DNA of 64,000 bases. It comes from Chloroflexota bacterium. Lineage in GTDB: Bacteria > Chloroflexota > Anaerolineae > Aggregatilineales > Phototrophicaceae. The position numbers and the translations under genes were made by a program. This document shows, one piece after another, positions 8,620-17,359 of the stretch (the stretch's first letter is position 1; the number at the start of each line of letters is the position of its first letter). The notes under the pieces were generated by a model. The model made no database searches and was not told the origin of the DNA. It was given only the letters and a program-made list of their open reading frames with translations. The stretch is taken from NCBI GenBank assembly GCA_026707225.1, contig JAPOXG010000010.1:1-64000 (forward strand). The letters run 5' to 3'.

Positions 8620-9921
8620 CTATTCCCGATCAGCCCAGAAGTTGTCGATCAGCTCTTGCTCGGCCGCCGCCGCTTCATCGAGCGCGTCGCAGGGGTCCAT
8701 GCCGCCCATGCGAATATTGTCGAAGGCGTCGATCAAGACTTGACGCTGCGCGCTTTCGTCCACGAAGAAGGTCGCGTGCGAATAAGCCAGCCCGGCTGAG
8801 AAGGCGCCCAGAATTGGATCCGCCAGGATCATTTCATCGCTCGCGGCCGACAACTGCGCCGGCAGCTCACCCACATTGTTGACCCAGAGCGTGCCCGCTT
8901 CCGGCGTGGTGATGAACTGCAGGAACTTGACGGCCGCTTCCATACGCGCCGGATCATCGTTGGCGCGGCGCGTGATGCCATGCGTCCAGTAGGAGCCGAA
9001 TGTATGACGCTCCCCATTTGGACCGACCGGCAGCTCGGTCACACCGTAATTTAAGTCTGGGTTGTTCCTGGAGATTGTGCCGACGCGGAACGAGCCGTCC
9101 ACATGAATCGCGGATTCGCCGTTGACGAAGGCGTTGGTGGCGCCATCCAGAATGTCGTTGCTGCCCGTCACGTGTTCGGTCTCAAAGGCGGCCAGCCAGG
9201 AGAAGGCTTCGCAGCCCTCTTCGCTGTTGTAGGTCACCGTGCGTCCATCCTCGCTGTAAGGCGCGCCGCCGTATTGACGGATCAGCACTTCGCGGAACCA
9301 GTGGTGGTCTTGCGCTGCCAGGGCCGGCGCATGTCCCATTCTTGTGATGCTCAGAATGTCGCTCATGTCGCCGTCGTACTGCGTCGTGGCGATAGCCGCT
9401 TCGACCAACTCGTCGAGCGTCGCCGGCGGCGATTCGGGATCGAGACCGGCATCGGCGAAGATGTCCTTATTCCAGAAGAGCGCCAGCGAACGCACCGCCG
9501 TTGGAATCGCCCAATAGCTGCCTTCAAACTTGGAGTTGGCCACCATCGGCGAGAAGGTCTCCAGGATGAATTCTTCGCTGAAGGCATCTTCCGGCAAGGG
9601 CGCCAGGTAGCCGGCGTCTACAAAGGCCGGGATCCAGCCATAGAACAGCGTCACCACATCAGGACCGACGCCGGCCGGCGCGGATGCCGCCAACTCAGTA
9701 CGGAAATCGGCATAGGGGATGTCGCTGTTGTGAACGACCTTGATGCCCGGGTTTTCCGCCTCGAATTGCTCAATCAGCATATTCATCGCGTCAACGCGGG
9801 CGCCAAAGTTGTATTGCCAGTATTCGATTTCGACCATATCATCTTGCGCGCCGACAACCGCGCCAAGCGAGAACAAGACAATCAGAACTGCAAGCATTGA
9901 AAGCAATCGTGACCGCAGCAT
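8620..9921 (-). CDS. Carbohydrate-type ABC transporter substrate-binding protein
   Basis: This is the exported receptor for the CUT1 importer (SBP_bac_1 family). The signal peptide MLRSRLLSMLAVLIVLFSLGAVVGAQ ends at an AxA-like site. Mature-protein signatures include EIEYWQYN, FEAENPGIKVV, GPDVVTLFYGW and FWNKDIFADAGLDPESPP. The ATG at 9921 is chosen because AAGGAG lies six bases upstream; longer versions starting at 9939 or 9945 would include that site in the coding region. Length is 433 aa, typical. The substrate cannot be read from the sequence. The operon's lyase hints at a compound other than a simple sugar, which is inference. Confidence 0.93.
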   Translation of the reverse strand: MLRSRLLSMLAVLIVLFSLGAVVGAQDDMVEIEYWQYNFGARVDAMNMLIEQFEAENPGIKVVHNSDIPYADFRTELAASAPAGVGPDVVTLFYGWIPAFVDAGYLAPLPEDAFSEEFILETFSPMVANSKFEGSYWAIPTAVRSLALFWNKDIFADAGLDPESPPATLDELVEAAIATTQYDGDMSDILSITRMGHAPALAAQDHHWFREVLIRQYGGAPYSEDGRTVTYNSEEGCEAFSWLAAFETEHVTGSNDILDGATNAFVNGESAIHVDGSFRVGTISRNNPDLNYGVTELPVGPNGERHTFGSYWTHGITRRANDDPARMEAAVKFLQFITTPEAGTLWVNNVGELPAQLSAASDEMILADPILGAFSAGLAYSHATFFVDESAQRQVLIDAFDNIRMGGMDPCDALDEAAAAEQELIDNFWADRE

Positions 9922-10030
9922 TTTCTGCTCCTTTTGCATCTTCAATATCGTACGGACAGTTTCAGATTAACCTATTTTGGAGCGCGCCGCAAACACAGCC
10001 CCGGCATTTTAAGCAGTGTATCGGCGCCGT

Positions 10031-10984
10031 CTACAGTTCAATCTTGAGCAGCCGCGCCGCGTTTCCAGCGAAGATGAGCTGGATATCGTCTTCGCGGTAA
10101 TTCAACTCGCGCACGTCGCGGATTTGCTGGACCAGATAGGGCTCGGCGAAGCCGCGCGGGAAGTAACTTGAATCGGTGCCAAATATGATGCGCTCGGGAC
10201 CGATCGTCTCCATGTACTTGCGGAAGAGCTTCTTCGTATCCCAGTCGCCATCCACCCACTTCACCCATTGGTTGGAGCCGCTCGTATCAATCGAAACATT
10301 GCCGCAAGCCCAGCATAGCTGCAGCGTTTCGCGAATCCAGGCGCAGCCGAAATGCGGCACCACGAAGGTAACTTCAGGGAAGTCCTTGGCGACATTGTGC
10401 AGCTTCAGCGGGTTGATGTTCTCGTGCCAGGCGACGCCGCCGCCGCTGCCTTGAATGCCGAAGTGTATCAGGACCGGGATGTCTAGCTCGGCGCAGGCTT
10501 CCCAGACCGGATAAGCGGCTTCGTCTTCAACGGGTCTGTCCAGCGACGGCGCCAGCAATTTGTAGGCGCTCAAGCCATCCTCATTGACAGCGCGGCGCAG
10601 CTCGTCGTCCGCGCCTTCGCTGAAGAGGTAATGATGGGCGAAGCCGATGAATTTGTCGGGGCGCCGCTGGACGATGCTGGCTAGATTTTTGTTGCCGCCG
10701 CCGGTGACGAAACCCACCGCGCGCAAGCCGTAGTTCTCGATCTCGGCCGCCCAGCGATCGGCTTGTTCCTCATCCGTGAAGGTATTCCGCTCCGGCGGAT
10801 CAAAGCCCCAGGTCGCCCGCCACTGGCGGTTGTAATTCATCGCGTGTTCACGAGCGATCTTCGCGCGCCGCTCGCCCAGGCGTTCAACATATTGCTGCCG
10901 CTCGTCGGGACCTCTTTCGATGATCCAGCGCGCCTGCGTCGGAAAGTGCACGTGAAAGTCAATGATCTCTAAGCCGTTGTACAT
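10031..10984 (-). CDS. Amidohydrolase family 2 metal-dependent hydrolase
   Basis: This is a TIM-barrel amidohydrolase of the Amidohydro_2 type, whose members hydrolyse or decarboxylate ring and carboxylate substrates. Metal-site motifs are visible: DFHVHFP near residue 10, VLIHFG near 175, VVPHFG near 210 and FGTDSSYFPRG near 270, with the usual end IFAGNAARLL. Length is 317 aa. It lies 110 bases upstream of the sugar-type binding-protein gene on the same strand and diverges from the isomerase/dehydrogenase pair. It may therefore be part of the same catabolic unit. The substrate is unknown. Confidence 0.85.
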   Translation of the reverse strand: MYNGLEIIDFHVHFPTQARWIIERGPDERQQYVERLGERRAKIAREHAMNYNRQWRATWGFDPPERNTFTDEEQADRWAAEIENYGLRAVGFVTGGGNKNLASIVQRRPDKFIGFAHHYLFSEGADDELRRAVNEDGLSAYKLLAPSLDRPVEDEAAYPVWEACAELDIPVLIHFGIQGSGGGVAWHENINPLKLHNVAKDFPEVTFVVPHFGCAWIRETLQLCWACGNVSIDTSGSNQWVKWVDGDWDTKKLFRKYMETIGPERIIFGTDSSYFPRGFAEPYLVQQIRDVRELNYREDDIQLIFAGNAARLLKIEL

Positions 10985-11093
10985 TAGGGTTGACCTCTCT
11001 AATCAGCACGTGAAATATCTGACGGCATGGAAAGCCGCCGACTTGCGCACTGATGATAGCTTAAGCCGCGCTGAAATCCCAAAGTTGAGGCCT

Positions 11094-11109
11094 AGGCGCG
11101 GCGGCGCCT
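11094..11109. repeat. GC-rich hairpin in divergent promoter region
   Basis: AGGCGC pairs with GCGCCT around a GGCG loop. It lies between the divergent amidohydrolase and isomerase genes. The role is not clear. Confidence 0.3.
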
Positions 11110-11148
11110 GTCTTGCCATTCGCTGATCACCAACCTCAAGTAACAGTA

Positions 11149-11177
11149 TTGGTTCATGGCGATTTGCTCGCTATACT
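11149..11177 (+). promoter_or_regulatory. Predicted promoter of the isomerase-dehydrogenase pair
   Basis: A TATACT -10 box (11172-11177) is 17 bases from TTGGTT (11149-11154). The -10 is good and the -35 is weak. It lies about 50 bases upstream of the ATG at 11229. Confidence 0.4.
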
Positions 11178-11228
11178 TGTAGCCTATGAGTTAGCTGCGC
11201 TTTCAACGGAACGGAAAGGAATTGTCTT

Positions 11229-12230
11229 ATGGCTAGACCAGTCACCTTATTCACCGGTCAATGGGCGGACTTGCCCTTTGAAACCATCGCCGAGAAAGCC
11301 AAAAGCTTCGGCTACGACGGCTTGGAGTTGGCATGCTGGGGCGACCATTTTGAGGTGGACCGGGCGCTGTCCGAAGATGGTTACATACAGTCGCGGCTGG
11401 ATGTGCTGGAAAAGCATGGCTTGCAGTTCTTTTCCATCAGCAATCATCTGGTCGGCCAATGCGTCGCCGAAGCCTCCATCGACGCCCGTCATCGTGACAT
11501 CCTGCCCGATCGGCTCTGGGGCGATGGCGATGCCGATGGCGTGCGCGAGCGCTGCGCCGAGGAGATGAAAAATACAGCGCGCGCCGCCAGGGCTTTTGGC
11601 GTGGACGTGGTCAATGGCTTCACCGGCAGCCCGGTCTGGCATATGATTTATCGCTTCCCGCCGACATCCGACGAGATGATCGACGCCGGCTATCAAGAAT
11701 TTGCCGAGCGCTGGACGCCAGTTCTGGACGTCTTCGCCGCCGAGGGCGTCAAGTTCGCGCTCGAGGCGCATCCGAGCGAGATCGCCTATGACATTTACAC
11801 GGCGGAAAAGACGCTGGAAGCGCTGAATCAGCACCCGTCTTTCGGCTTCAATTTTGATCCCAGCCACTTCATCCATCAGCTGTTCGACCCCGTCAAGTTC
11901 ATTGATCGCTTCGCTGACCGCATCTTCCATGTCCACGTGAAGGATTCCAAGGTCACGCTGGACAACGTCGCCAGCATACTGTGCTCTCACCTCAACTTCG
12001 GCGATGCGCGCCGCGGCTGGGACTTCGTCTCGCCGGGGCATGGCGATCTCGATATTGACGCGATGATTCGCGCGCTCAATCGGGCGGATTACCAGGGTCC
12101 GCTGTCGGTGGAATGGGAAGACAGCGGCATGGACCGCGAATTCGGCGCGACCGAGTCGGCCGCCTGGGTTAAGCGGAACGACTTTGCGGCTTCCGGCCGG
12201 GCATTCGACGCCGCCTTTGCCGAAGAGTAA
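11229..12230 (+). CDS. Sugar phosphate isomerase/epimerase (xylose-isomerase-like TIM barrel)
   Basis: This is an AP_endonuc_2 / IolE-IolH-type TIM-barrel enzyme acting on sugars or inositol derivatives. Metal-ligand positions are visible: Glu in FALEAHPSE, Asp/His in FNFDPSHF, His in IFHVHVKDS and Glu in SVEWEDSG. The start has AAAGGAA nine bases upstream. Length is 333 aa, slightly long. It is followed 33 bases later by a Gfo/Idh/MocA dehydrogenase, the usual partner in keto-sugar or inositol catabolism. The exact substrate is not deducible. Confidence 0.88.
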   Translation: MARPVTLFTGQWADLPFETIAEKAKSFGYDGLELACWGDHFEVDRALSEDGYIQSRLDVLEKHGLQFFSISNHLVGQCVAEASIDARHRDILPDRLWGDGDADGVRERCAEEMKNTARAARAFGVDVVNGFTGSPVWHMIYRFPPTSDEMIDAGYQEFAERWTPVLDVFAAEGVKFALEAHPSEIAYDIYTAEKTLEALNQHPSFGFNFDPSHFIHQLFDPVKFIDRFADRIFHVHVKDSKVTLDNVASILCSHLNFGDARRGWDFVSPGHGDLDIDAMIRALNRADYQGPLSVEWEDSGMDREFGATESAAWVKRNDFAASGRAFDAAFAEE

Positions 12231-12263
12231 TCATTGTATATGACGCGACTCAGGAGATGAACG

Positions 12264-13466
12264 ATGGCTGAAGAAAAGCAAGTGAGCAGCACCTTTACTA
12301 GCATGGCGACCGAGGGCGCCGATGCCGATGCGCCCGAGCTCGGCATTGGCATGTTGGGTTATGCTTTTATGGGCAAAGCGCATACCAACGCTTTCAAGAA
12401 GATTCCCTACATGATGTATCCGCCGGTGGCGATTCCTCGTCTGGTCGGCATCGCCGGACGCAACGAAGCGGCGGTGAACGCGGCGGCGCAGCGCTATGGC
12501 TATGAGAATGCCTACACCGACTGGCGCGACATGATCGCCAATGATGACATTCAAGTCTTCGATAATGGCGGACCCAACGATGCCCATGCCGAACCCTGCA
12601 ACGCGGCCGCCGCGGCCGGCATGCACGTCTTCTGCGAGAAGCCACTGGCGCGCACGGCCGAAGAGGCGAAATCGATGCTCGACGCTGTTGAAGCGGCCGG
12701 CGTCAAGCATATGGTCGCGTTCAACTACCGCTTCGTCCCCGCAATTCAGCAAGCCAAGAAGATCGTCGACAGCGGCAAGCTCGGTCAGATTTATCATTGG
12801 CGCGCGGTCTACCTGCAGGAATGGGGCATGGATCGCGAAATGGAATCGACCTGGCGCTTCCAGAAAGACATCTGCGGCAGCGGCGCCCTGGGCGACCTCG
12901 GCGCGCATATCATTGATCTGGCGCGCTTCCTGGTCGGCGAGCCAAAAGCGGTATCAGGTTTGGCGCAGACCTGGATCACAGAGCGTCCCGATGGCTCCGG
13001 CGGCATGATCAAATCCGATGTCGATGACGGTTTTGTCGCGCTGCTCGATTTTGAGAACGGGGCGCTTGGGACGGTGGAAGCGACGCGCTTCGGTCGTGGA
13101 CGCAAGAACTTTAATTCCTTCGAGATCAACGCCGAGAATGGGTCAATCCATTTCAATCTGGAACGGCTGAACGAACTCAACGTCTTCTGGAAGCACGACA
13201 GCCCCGACACGACGCAAGGCTTTCACAACGTCCTGGTGACCGAAGCCCACCACCCGTATTGGGAGAATTGGTGGCCCCACGGTCATATCATCGGCTGGGA
13301 GCACAGCTTCGTTCACGAATTCCATCACTTCTTTGACGCGATCGTGAATGACAACGATGTGGCGCCCTACGGCGCTGACTTCGTCGATGGCTATCGCAAC
13401 GCCATGATCTGTGATGCCATTATGGAGTCGGCCAACGCCGGCAGGCACGTCGATATCCGCTACTAG
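12264..13466 (+). CDS. Gfo/Idh/MocA family oxidoreductase
   Basis: This is an NAD(P)-dependent dehydrogenase of the glucose-fructose oxidoreductase / inositol dehydrogenase family. The Rossmann motif (GMLGYAFMGKAH) lies near residue 30 after a short hydrophilic extension. The catalytic-family EKP occurs in VFCEKPLART, and the C-terminal substrate domain includes GALGDLGAHIIDLARFL. An AGGAG ribosome site precedes the ATG. Length is 400 aa. It forms an operon with the isomerase/epimerase upstream and probably oxidises the same sugar. Confidence 0.93.
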   Translation: MAEEKQVSSTFTSMATEGADADAPELGIGMLGYAFMGKAHTNAFKKIPYMMYPPVAIPRLVGIAGRNEAAVNAAAQRYGYENAYTDWRDMIANDDIQVFDNGGPNDAHAEPCNAAAAAGMHVFCEKPLARTAEEAKSMLDAVEAAGVKHMVAFNYRFVPAIQQAKKIVDSGKLGQIYHWRAVYLQEWGMDREMESTWRFQKDICGSGALGDLGAHIIDLARFLVGEPKAVSGLAQTWITERPDGSGGMIKSDVDDGFVALLDFENGALGTVEATRFGRGRKNFNSFEINAENGSIHFNLERLNELNVFWKHDSPDTTQGFHNVLVTEAHHPYWENWWPHGHIIGWEHSFVHEFHHFFDAIVNDNDVAPYGADFVDGYRNAMICDAIMESANAGRHVDIRY

Positions 13467-13494
13467 CCGCATTACCCATTGGCGCAATCTGCAG

Positions 13495-13558
13495 GGGCGA
13501 CCCTTGAGTCGCCCTACAATGCGCATAAGGGAATCATTGGGCGAGACAAGCCTCGCCC
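13495..13558. repeat. Pair of short GC-rich hairpins between convergent genes
   Basis: Two perfect 7-bp stems lie 24 bases apart. GGGCGAC/GTCGCCC (13495-13514, loop CCTTGA) and GGGCGAG/CTCGCCC (13539-13558, loop ACAAGC) share the core GGGCGA and a flanking CCCTAC. They occupy the space between the dehydrogenase stop and the comEC stop. They look like a REP-type intergenic repeat and could act on both transcripts. Confidence 0.6.
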
Positions 13559-15934
13559 CTACACGTCCCGCCTGGCTGAGCGCTTGCTCGGAACCACTGT
13601 AATGCTGTTCCCATCCGTTCGCAGATGAATGGCGCCATGCTCATCCGTCCGAAATAATTTCGTCTCTTTGAGCTTTGCCAACGTATCTGGGTCCGGATCG
13701 CCTCGTCTGTTGGCCAAGTCGCTTTGCAGGGTCGCAATCTGCGGCTGAACGGCGGAGAGAAATGCGTCGTCAATGGCGCGAGCCCCGCCATGCTGCGGAA
13801 TCTGCAATACGGTTGTGGGCTTTGCGAAGCCGCTCGCCAACATCGCTCGTTGACCGGCAGCGCTCAAGTCGGATGTCAATAGAAATGAGGCGTCCCCGTA
13901 AGTTACGCGCAGCGTCAAGACGTGGTCATTGAGCCGTTCGCTGATCTTCGGCTGCGTTTTTGGATGAACCACCTCGATCAAGACGCCGTCGGACAATCGC
14001 AAACTGTAGCCCGCCCGGACCTGTACAATCGGAGTGTCGGTACTTCGTAACCGTTCGAAAATGATTTCCACATTGTGATCACGGTTGACCTGTCCATGAT
14101 ACAAGACCGCGCCGATCGCGTAGCGTTCCAGCACGCTGTTGAGCGCGGCGATGTCCCAGGCATCGGGATGCGTGATGACGAGGATTTCAATCGCTCGATC
14201 ATAAAAGGGCAGGCGGTCGCCTATCGCAGTCAGCAAGCGAGAGCGAAAGCGCCCGCCGTCGACCAGCATCTGCGCCCCGCCCGGCGTCTGCATCAGCACC
14301 GCATTGCTGTGCCCAAGGTCCAGCAGCCAGACATGCAGATGACCGTCGGCTCGGCTTAAGCTCATGGCGCTCATCAGAATCACGATAAGGGCGGCGGTTG
14401 CGCAGAGAGACACAATCATGCTATTCCGTTTGATGACGTCCTGAAGCTTTTGCCAGATTGACGGGCGAGCGGCATGCAATATAGCGCCTCCGAACAGCAG
14501 CATATAGAAGGCTTGGATCAGGCGTCCGTCCAGATCGACGATCAGCTCGGCGAAGGGCAGCTCGGCGAAGAAGCGCACGACGGCAATGGTCCAGGATACA
14601 AAGACCAGATCCGCCCAAAAGATTAGCATGCCGAGCGCAGGAATGAATGCGTGGACGACAGCAGCGGCCATGCCCAAGAGCAGGACTGCCGGTTGCGCCG
14701 GAACAATAAGCATATTTACCGGAAGCGCCACGATAGAGAGACGGCCAAAATACAAAATGATTAGCGGCAGGGTCGTGATCTGCGCCGCCACCGATACGAT
14801 GAACGGTTCATTCAGAAAACGGTGGACGGCATTGGCGGCGGCGCCTGGCAGAAACTTGCCAAGCAGCCGGCGGAATCTGGTGGAAAGAGGATCGGCGAAT
14901 AAACCTAAACCAAGCACTGCCAAAAAACTGAGCTGAAAACCGATATCGAGGATGACATTTGGATCGTGCAGAGAGAGCAGTAGAGCGGCAAACGCCAAAG
15001 ACGTCGGCAGGAAAGTCTTTCGCTTGAGTTGACTGCCGACAACCAGCAATCCGCTCATCAGCGCGGCGCGGAGAATGCCCGGGCTGGCGCCGACAAAGAG
15101 GGCGTATACGGCGATCACGGACAGCGCGTTTAGAGTGACTGCCACCTTGTTTCGCTGAAAGAATCCGGACAAGACGCGGACGACGATGCCGCTAATGACA
15201 ACCATGTTGAAGCCGCTGATCGCGACCACGTGCGCCGCGCCGACTCGCGAAAATGCGTCTTTCAGTTCACCTGATATGCCGTCTTCGTCCCCGAGCAAAA
15301 TACCAGTCAAGAGCCCAGCCTGAGGCTCGGGAATAGCGGAAGAAATGCTGCGCTCGACAGTTTCACTCAGTTTGATCAGCGCTGCATGCAGGGCATTGCC
15401 ATCACCGGAACCGACGACTTCGACGCCGGCATTTCGCACGATTGTGAATACACCCTGACGACCGAGATAGTCAGCGTAAGAAAAATTGTCCCAGGTGGCG
15501 GGAACGGCTAGCAGTCCGGTCGCTCGTATCCGGTCGCCATAATGAGCTTCCACGCTGCGGCCTGCCTCAACGAGTACGAGACCGCCGGTGTCAGCATGTT
15601 TGCCGTTGACGAAAATCGTTTCGCTTTCAAGTCGAAGCTGAACTCTGTCCTCGCGCAGATTGGGACGCTCGACGACCAAGCCCGTGATCGTGCCGCTGTA
15701 ACCATTGTACTGCGCGATGTCGCTGTTCTGGGGCAGCAATGACAGGCGGAAGCCGCCAGCGGCAAATGCGATCAGGCCAGCGAGAATCCACCATGGCAGA
15801 CGCCGTCTGAATAACAGCCAGATGATTCCGGCCGCCATTGCGGAAGTAAACCATATTGAAGGCTGAATTGCCGGGACTACGCGGGAAACACTAATGCCCA
15901 AAACCCAGGCCGATGCGAAGACGATGAGGCGCAT
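13559..15934 (-). CDS. comEC: ComEC/Rec2 family DNA-uptake channel
   Basis: This membrane channel imports single-stranded DNA during natural transformation. Order of parts: N-terminal membrane and OB-like region (1-190), competence domain with HVVAISGFNM (235-244) and several helices to about 490, and a metallo-beta-lactamase-like C-terminal domain (530-790). In that last domain the metal motif usually reading HPDADH is HPDAWD (589-594), and the second site usually VPHHGS is IPQHGG (712-717). It probably cannot bind metal normally. Length (791 aa) is typical. No comEA lies beside it. The upstream gene is on the same strand but 113 bases away. Confidence 0.9.
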   Translation of the reverse strand: MRLIVFASAWVLGISVSRVVPAIQPSIWFTSAMAAGIIWLLFRRRLPWWILAGLIAFAAGGFRLSLLPQNSDIAQYNGYSGTITGLVVERPNLREDRVQLRLESETIFVNGKHADTGGLVLVEAGRSVEAHYGDRIRATGLLAVPATWDNFSYADYLGRQGVFTIVRNAGVEVVGSGDGNALHAALIKLSETVERSISSAIPEPQAGLLTGILLGDEDGISGELKDAFSRVGAAHVVAISGFNMVVISGIVVRVLSGFFQRNKVAVTLNALSVIAVYALFVGASPGILRAALMSGLLVVGSQLKRKTFLPTSLAFAALLLSLHDPNVILDIGFQLSFLAVLGLGLFADPLSTRFRRLLGKFLPGAAANAVHRFLNEPFIVSVAAQITTLPLIILYFGRLSIVALPVNMLIVPAQPAVLLLGMAAAVVHAFIPALGMLIFWADLVFVSWTIAVVRFFAELPFAELIVDLDGRLIQAFYMLLFGGAILHAARPSIWQKLQDVIKRNSMIVSLCATAALIVILMSAMSLSRADGHLHVWLLDLGHSNAVLMQTPGGAQMLVDGGRFRSRLLTAIGDRLPFYDRAIEILVITHPDAWDIAALNSVLERYAIGAVLYHGQVNRDHNVEIIFERLRSTDTPIVQVRAGYSLRLSDGVLIEVVHPKTQPKISERLNDHVLTLRVTYGDASFLLTSDLSAAGQRAMLASGFAKPTTVLQIPQHGGARAIDDAFLSAVQPQIATLQSDLANRRGDPDPDTLAKLKETKLFRTDEHGAIHLRTDGNSITVVPSKRSARRDV

Positions 15935-16047
15935 AGGACCCCACGAGATTTCAGCCGATCAGAAGCCGACTATATCAGCGGCCGGGCAACCAAAACAGAC
16001 ATCGCTGTCGTGATGCCCGTTAATGGTTTATTTGTGAAAGATGAAGT

Positions 16048-16611
16048 TTAGATGCGGCTGCCTGCCGGCGCCTGCGCAGGCCTGTCGAAGTTGATTGCTT
16101 CAGCACCGATATCACCGTGCTGGATTTCGACGGTAGACTGCTCGGGCTGGACTTCGACCGCGACGGGCTCCTCATACTGCATAATCTGGATGCCGTTGCG
16201 GATTTCGTGAAGCGTATGCGCAAATTGCTGTTCCAACTGGTTGAGTTGCGCCAGCACATATTCGTCAGCTTCGCTTGTGATTTTCGCCGCCTCGATCTTG
16301 GCTTGCTCAATCACGTATTCGGCGCGCACCTTGGCTTGCTTGACCATTTCCTGCTCGTCGATCAGGTCTTCGCTGTGCTGCCGCGCCTGCTGAACGATCC
16401 GGGCCGCTTCCTCATTGGCTTCCGCCAGGACGCGATCTCGATTTTGAATGGTGCGAGCCGCTGTTTCAATCTCTTCCGGCACCGAAATCCGCATCTGATC
16501 GATGATCTCAAGGGCGCGTTCCTCGTCCACCATGGTGAACTTGGTGCCAAAGAGATGCCGCCCTTCGTCAATCAGATCCTCCAAGCGATCAACCAAATGC
16601 TGAATGTCCAT
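16048..16611 (-). CDS. Coiled-coil protein (DivIVA / ATP-synthase-b-like)
   Basis: The function is unknown. From about residue 45 to 140 the protein is a long charged helix with heptad spacing and many Ala/Glu/Gln (ARIVQQARQHSEDLIDEQE, VIEQAKIEAAKITSEADEYV), like DivIVA or F-type ATPase b-subunit stalks. No membrane segment is present. The C-terminus is a loose acidic tail. The ATG at 16611 has a GGGAGGG ribosome site and is preferred to the ATG at 16626. It lies next to coaD and recG. A cell-division scaffold is possible but unproved. Confidence 0.75.
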   Translation of the reverse strand: MDIQHLVDRLEDLIDEGRHLFGTKFTMVDEERALEIIDQMRISVPEEIETAARTIQNRDRVLAEANEEAARIVQQARQHSEDLIDEQEMVKQAKVRAEYVIEQAKIEAAKITSEADEYVLAQLNQLEQQFAHTLHEIRNGIQIMQYEEPVAVEVQPEQSTVEIQHGDIGAEAINFDRPAQAPAGSRI

Positions 16612-16652
16612 TGAATCCCTCCCCATGAAAGACCTTGCAACTGCTTACGAAC

Positions 16653-17144
16653 TCAAGTGCCGAACTTTTTGCGTAACGCATCCGAAATAATGGGCGGAAC
16701 CATCGAACTCACGTCTCCGCCTAGCTCCGCGATTTCGCGAATCGTGCTCGAACTGATATGCATGTACTGTTCGTCGGATAAGATCGCGATCGTTTCCAAC
16801 TCTGGCGCCAGTTTCTTGTTCGCCATACCCATTCGAAACTCAAACTCGAAATCTCCAAACACTCGTAACCCTCGAATTAAGGCGATCGCACCCACAGACT
16901 GTGCATAGTTTACTGTGAGAATATTATATTTCGCAACTGATATCGCGGCATAATTCTGAAATATTTCCTTCGCTAACTCGACGCGTTCCTCAATTTCAAA
17001 CAATACGCGCTTCTTGTTAGGGTTAGCATATATAGCAACGACAAGTTCGTCGAAAAACCGTGATGCCCGAATGGCAACGTTTATATGGCCGTAGTGGATG
17101 GGATCAAGCGATGCCGGATAAAGCGCGATTCCCCTGCCTGACAT
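16653..17144 (-). CDS. coaD: Phosphopantetheine adenylyltransferase
   Basis: It transfers AMP from ATP to 4'-phosphopantetheine, the penultimate step of coenzyme A synthesis. The nucleotidyltransferase motif is YPASLDPIHYGHINVA (residues 9-24, T/HxGH-type), and the ISSSTIREI motif lies near residue 130. Length (163 aa) is standard. GGGAG lies seven bases upstream of the ATG. The usual YPGSFDP reads YPASLDP here, a mild change. It lies about 215 bases downstream of recG on the same strand. Confidence 0.95.
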   Translation of the reverse strand: MSGRGIALYPASLDPIHYGHINVAIRASRFFDELVVAIYANPNKKRVLFEIEERVELAKEIFQNYAAISVAKYNILTVNYAQSVGAIALIRGLRVFGDFEFEFRMGMANKKLAPELETIAILSDEQYMHISSSTIREIAELGGDVSSMVPPIISDALRKKFGT

Positions 17145-17220
17145 TTTGTCGCTCCCAAGTTACGAGGGCATTTTAATAGCAGCCGCATGATAGCGCCAAT
17201 CGAATCGCAGGGAGATTCGG

Positions 17221-17239
17221 CAGGCTCGATTGAGCCCTG
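17221..17239 (-). repeat. Weak hairpin downstream of recG
   Basis: CAGGCTC and GAGCCCTG form an 8-bp stem with one bulged base and a GATT loop, between recG and coaD. No T run is present, so termination is uncertain. Nothing else was recognised in 17145-17359. Confidence 0.3.
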
Positions 17240-17359
17240 TTACGGGATCCAAGCTCGCTGCTGAATTGGATTTACGCTCCCGTGAACCAGCCATAAGCCA
17301 GCGCCAGGTGAGACCGGCGACTGGTGAGAAACCTGGGACAGGATGCGCAGCGGGGAGAC

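Noticed and set aside
9103..9900. Plus-strand open frame of 265 codons opposite the sugar-binding protein
   Set aside because: Purely antisense to a clear SBP gene and without any recognisable protein feature.
15935..16047. Small gene between comEC and the coiled-coil protein
   Set aside because: No open frame with a ribosome site was found in this 113-base stretch.
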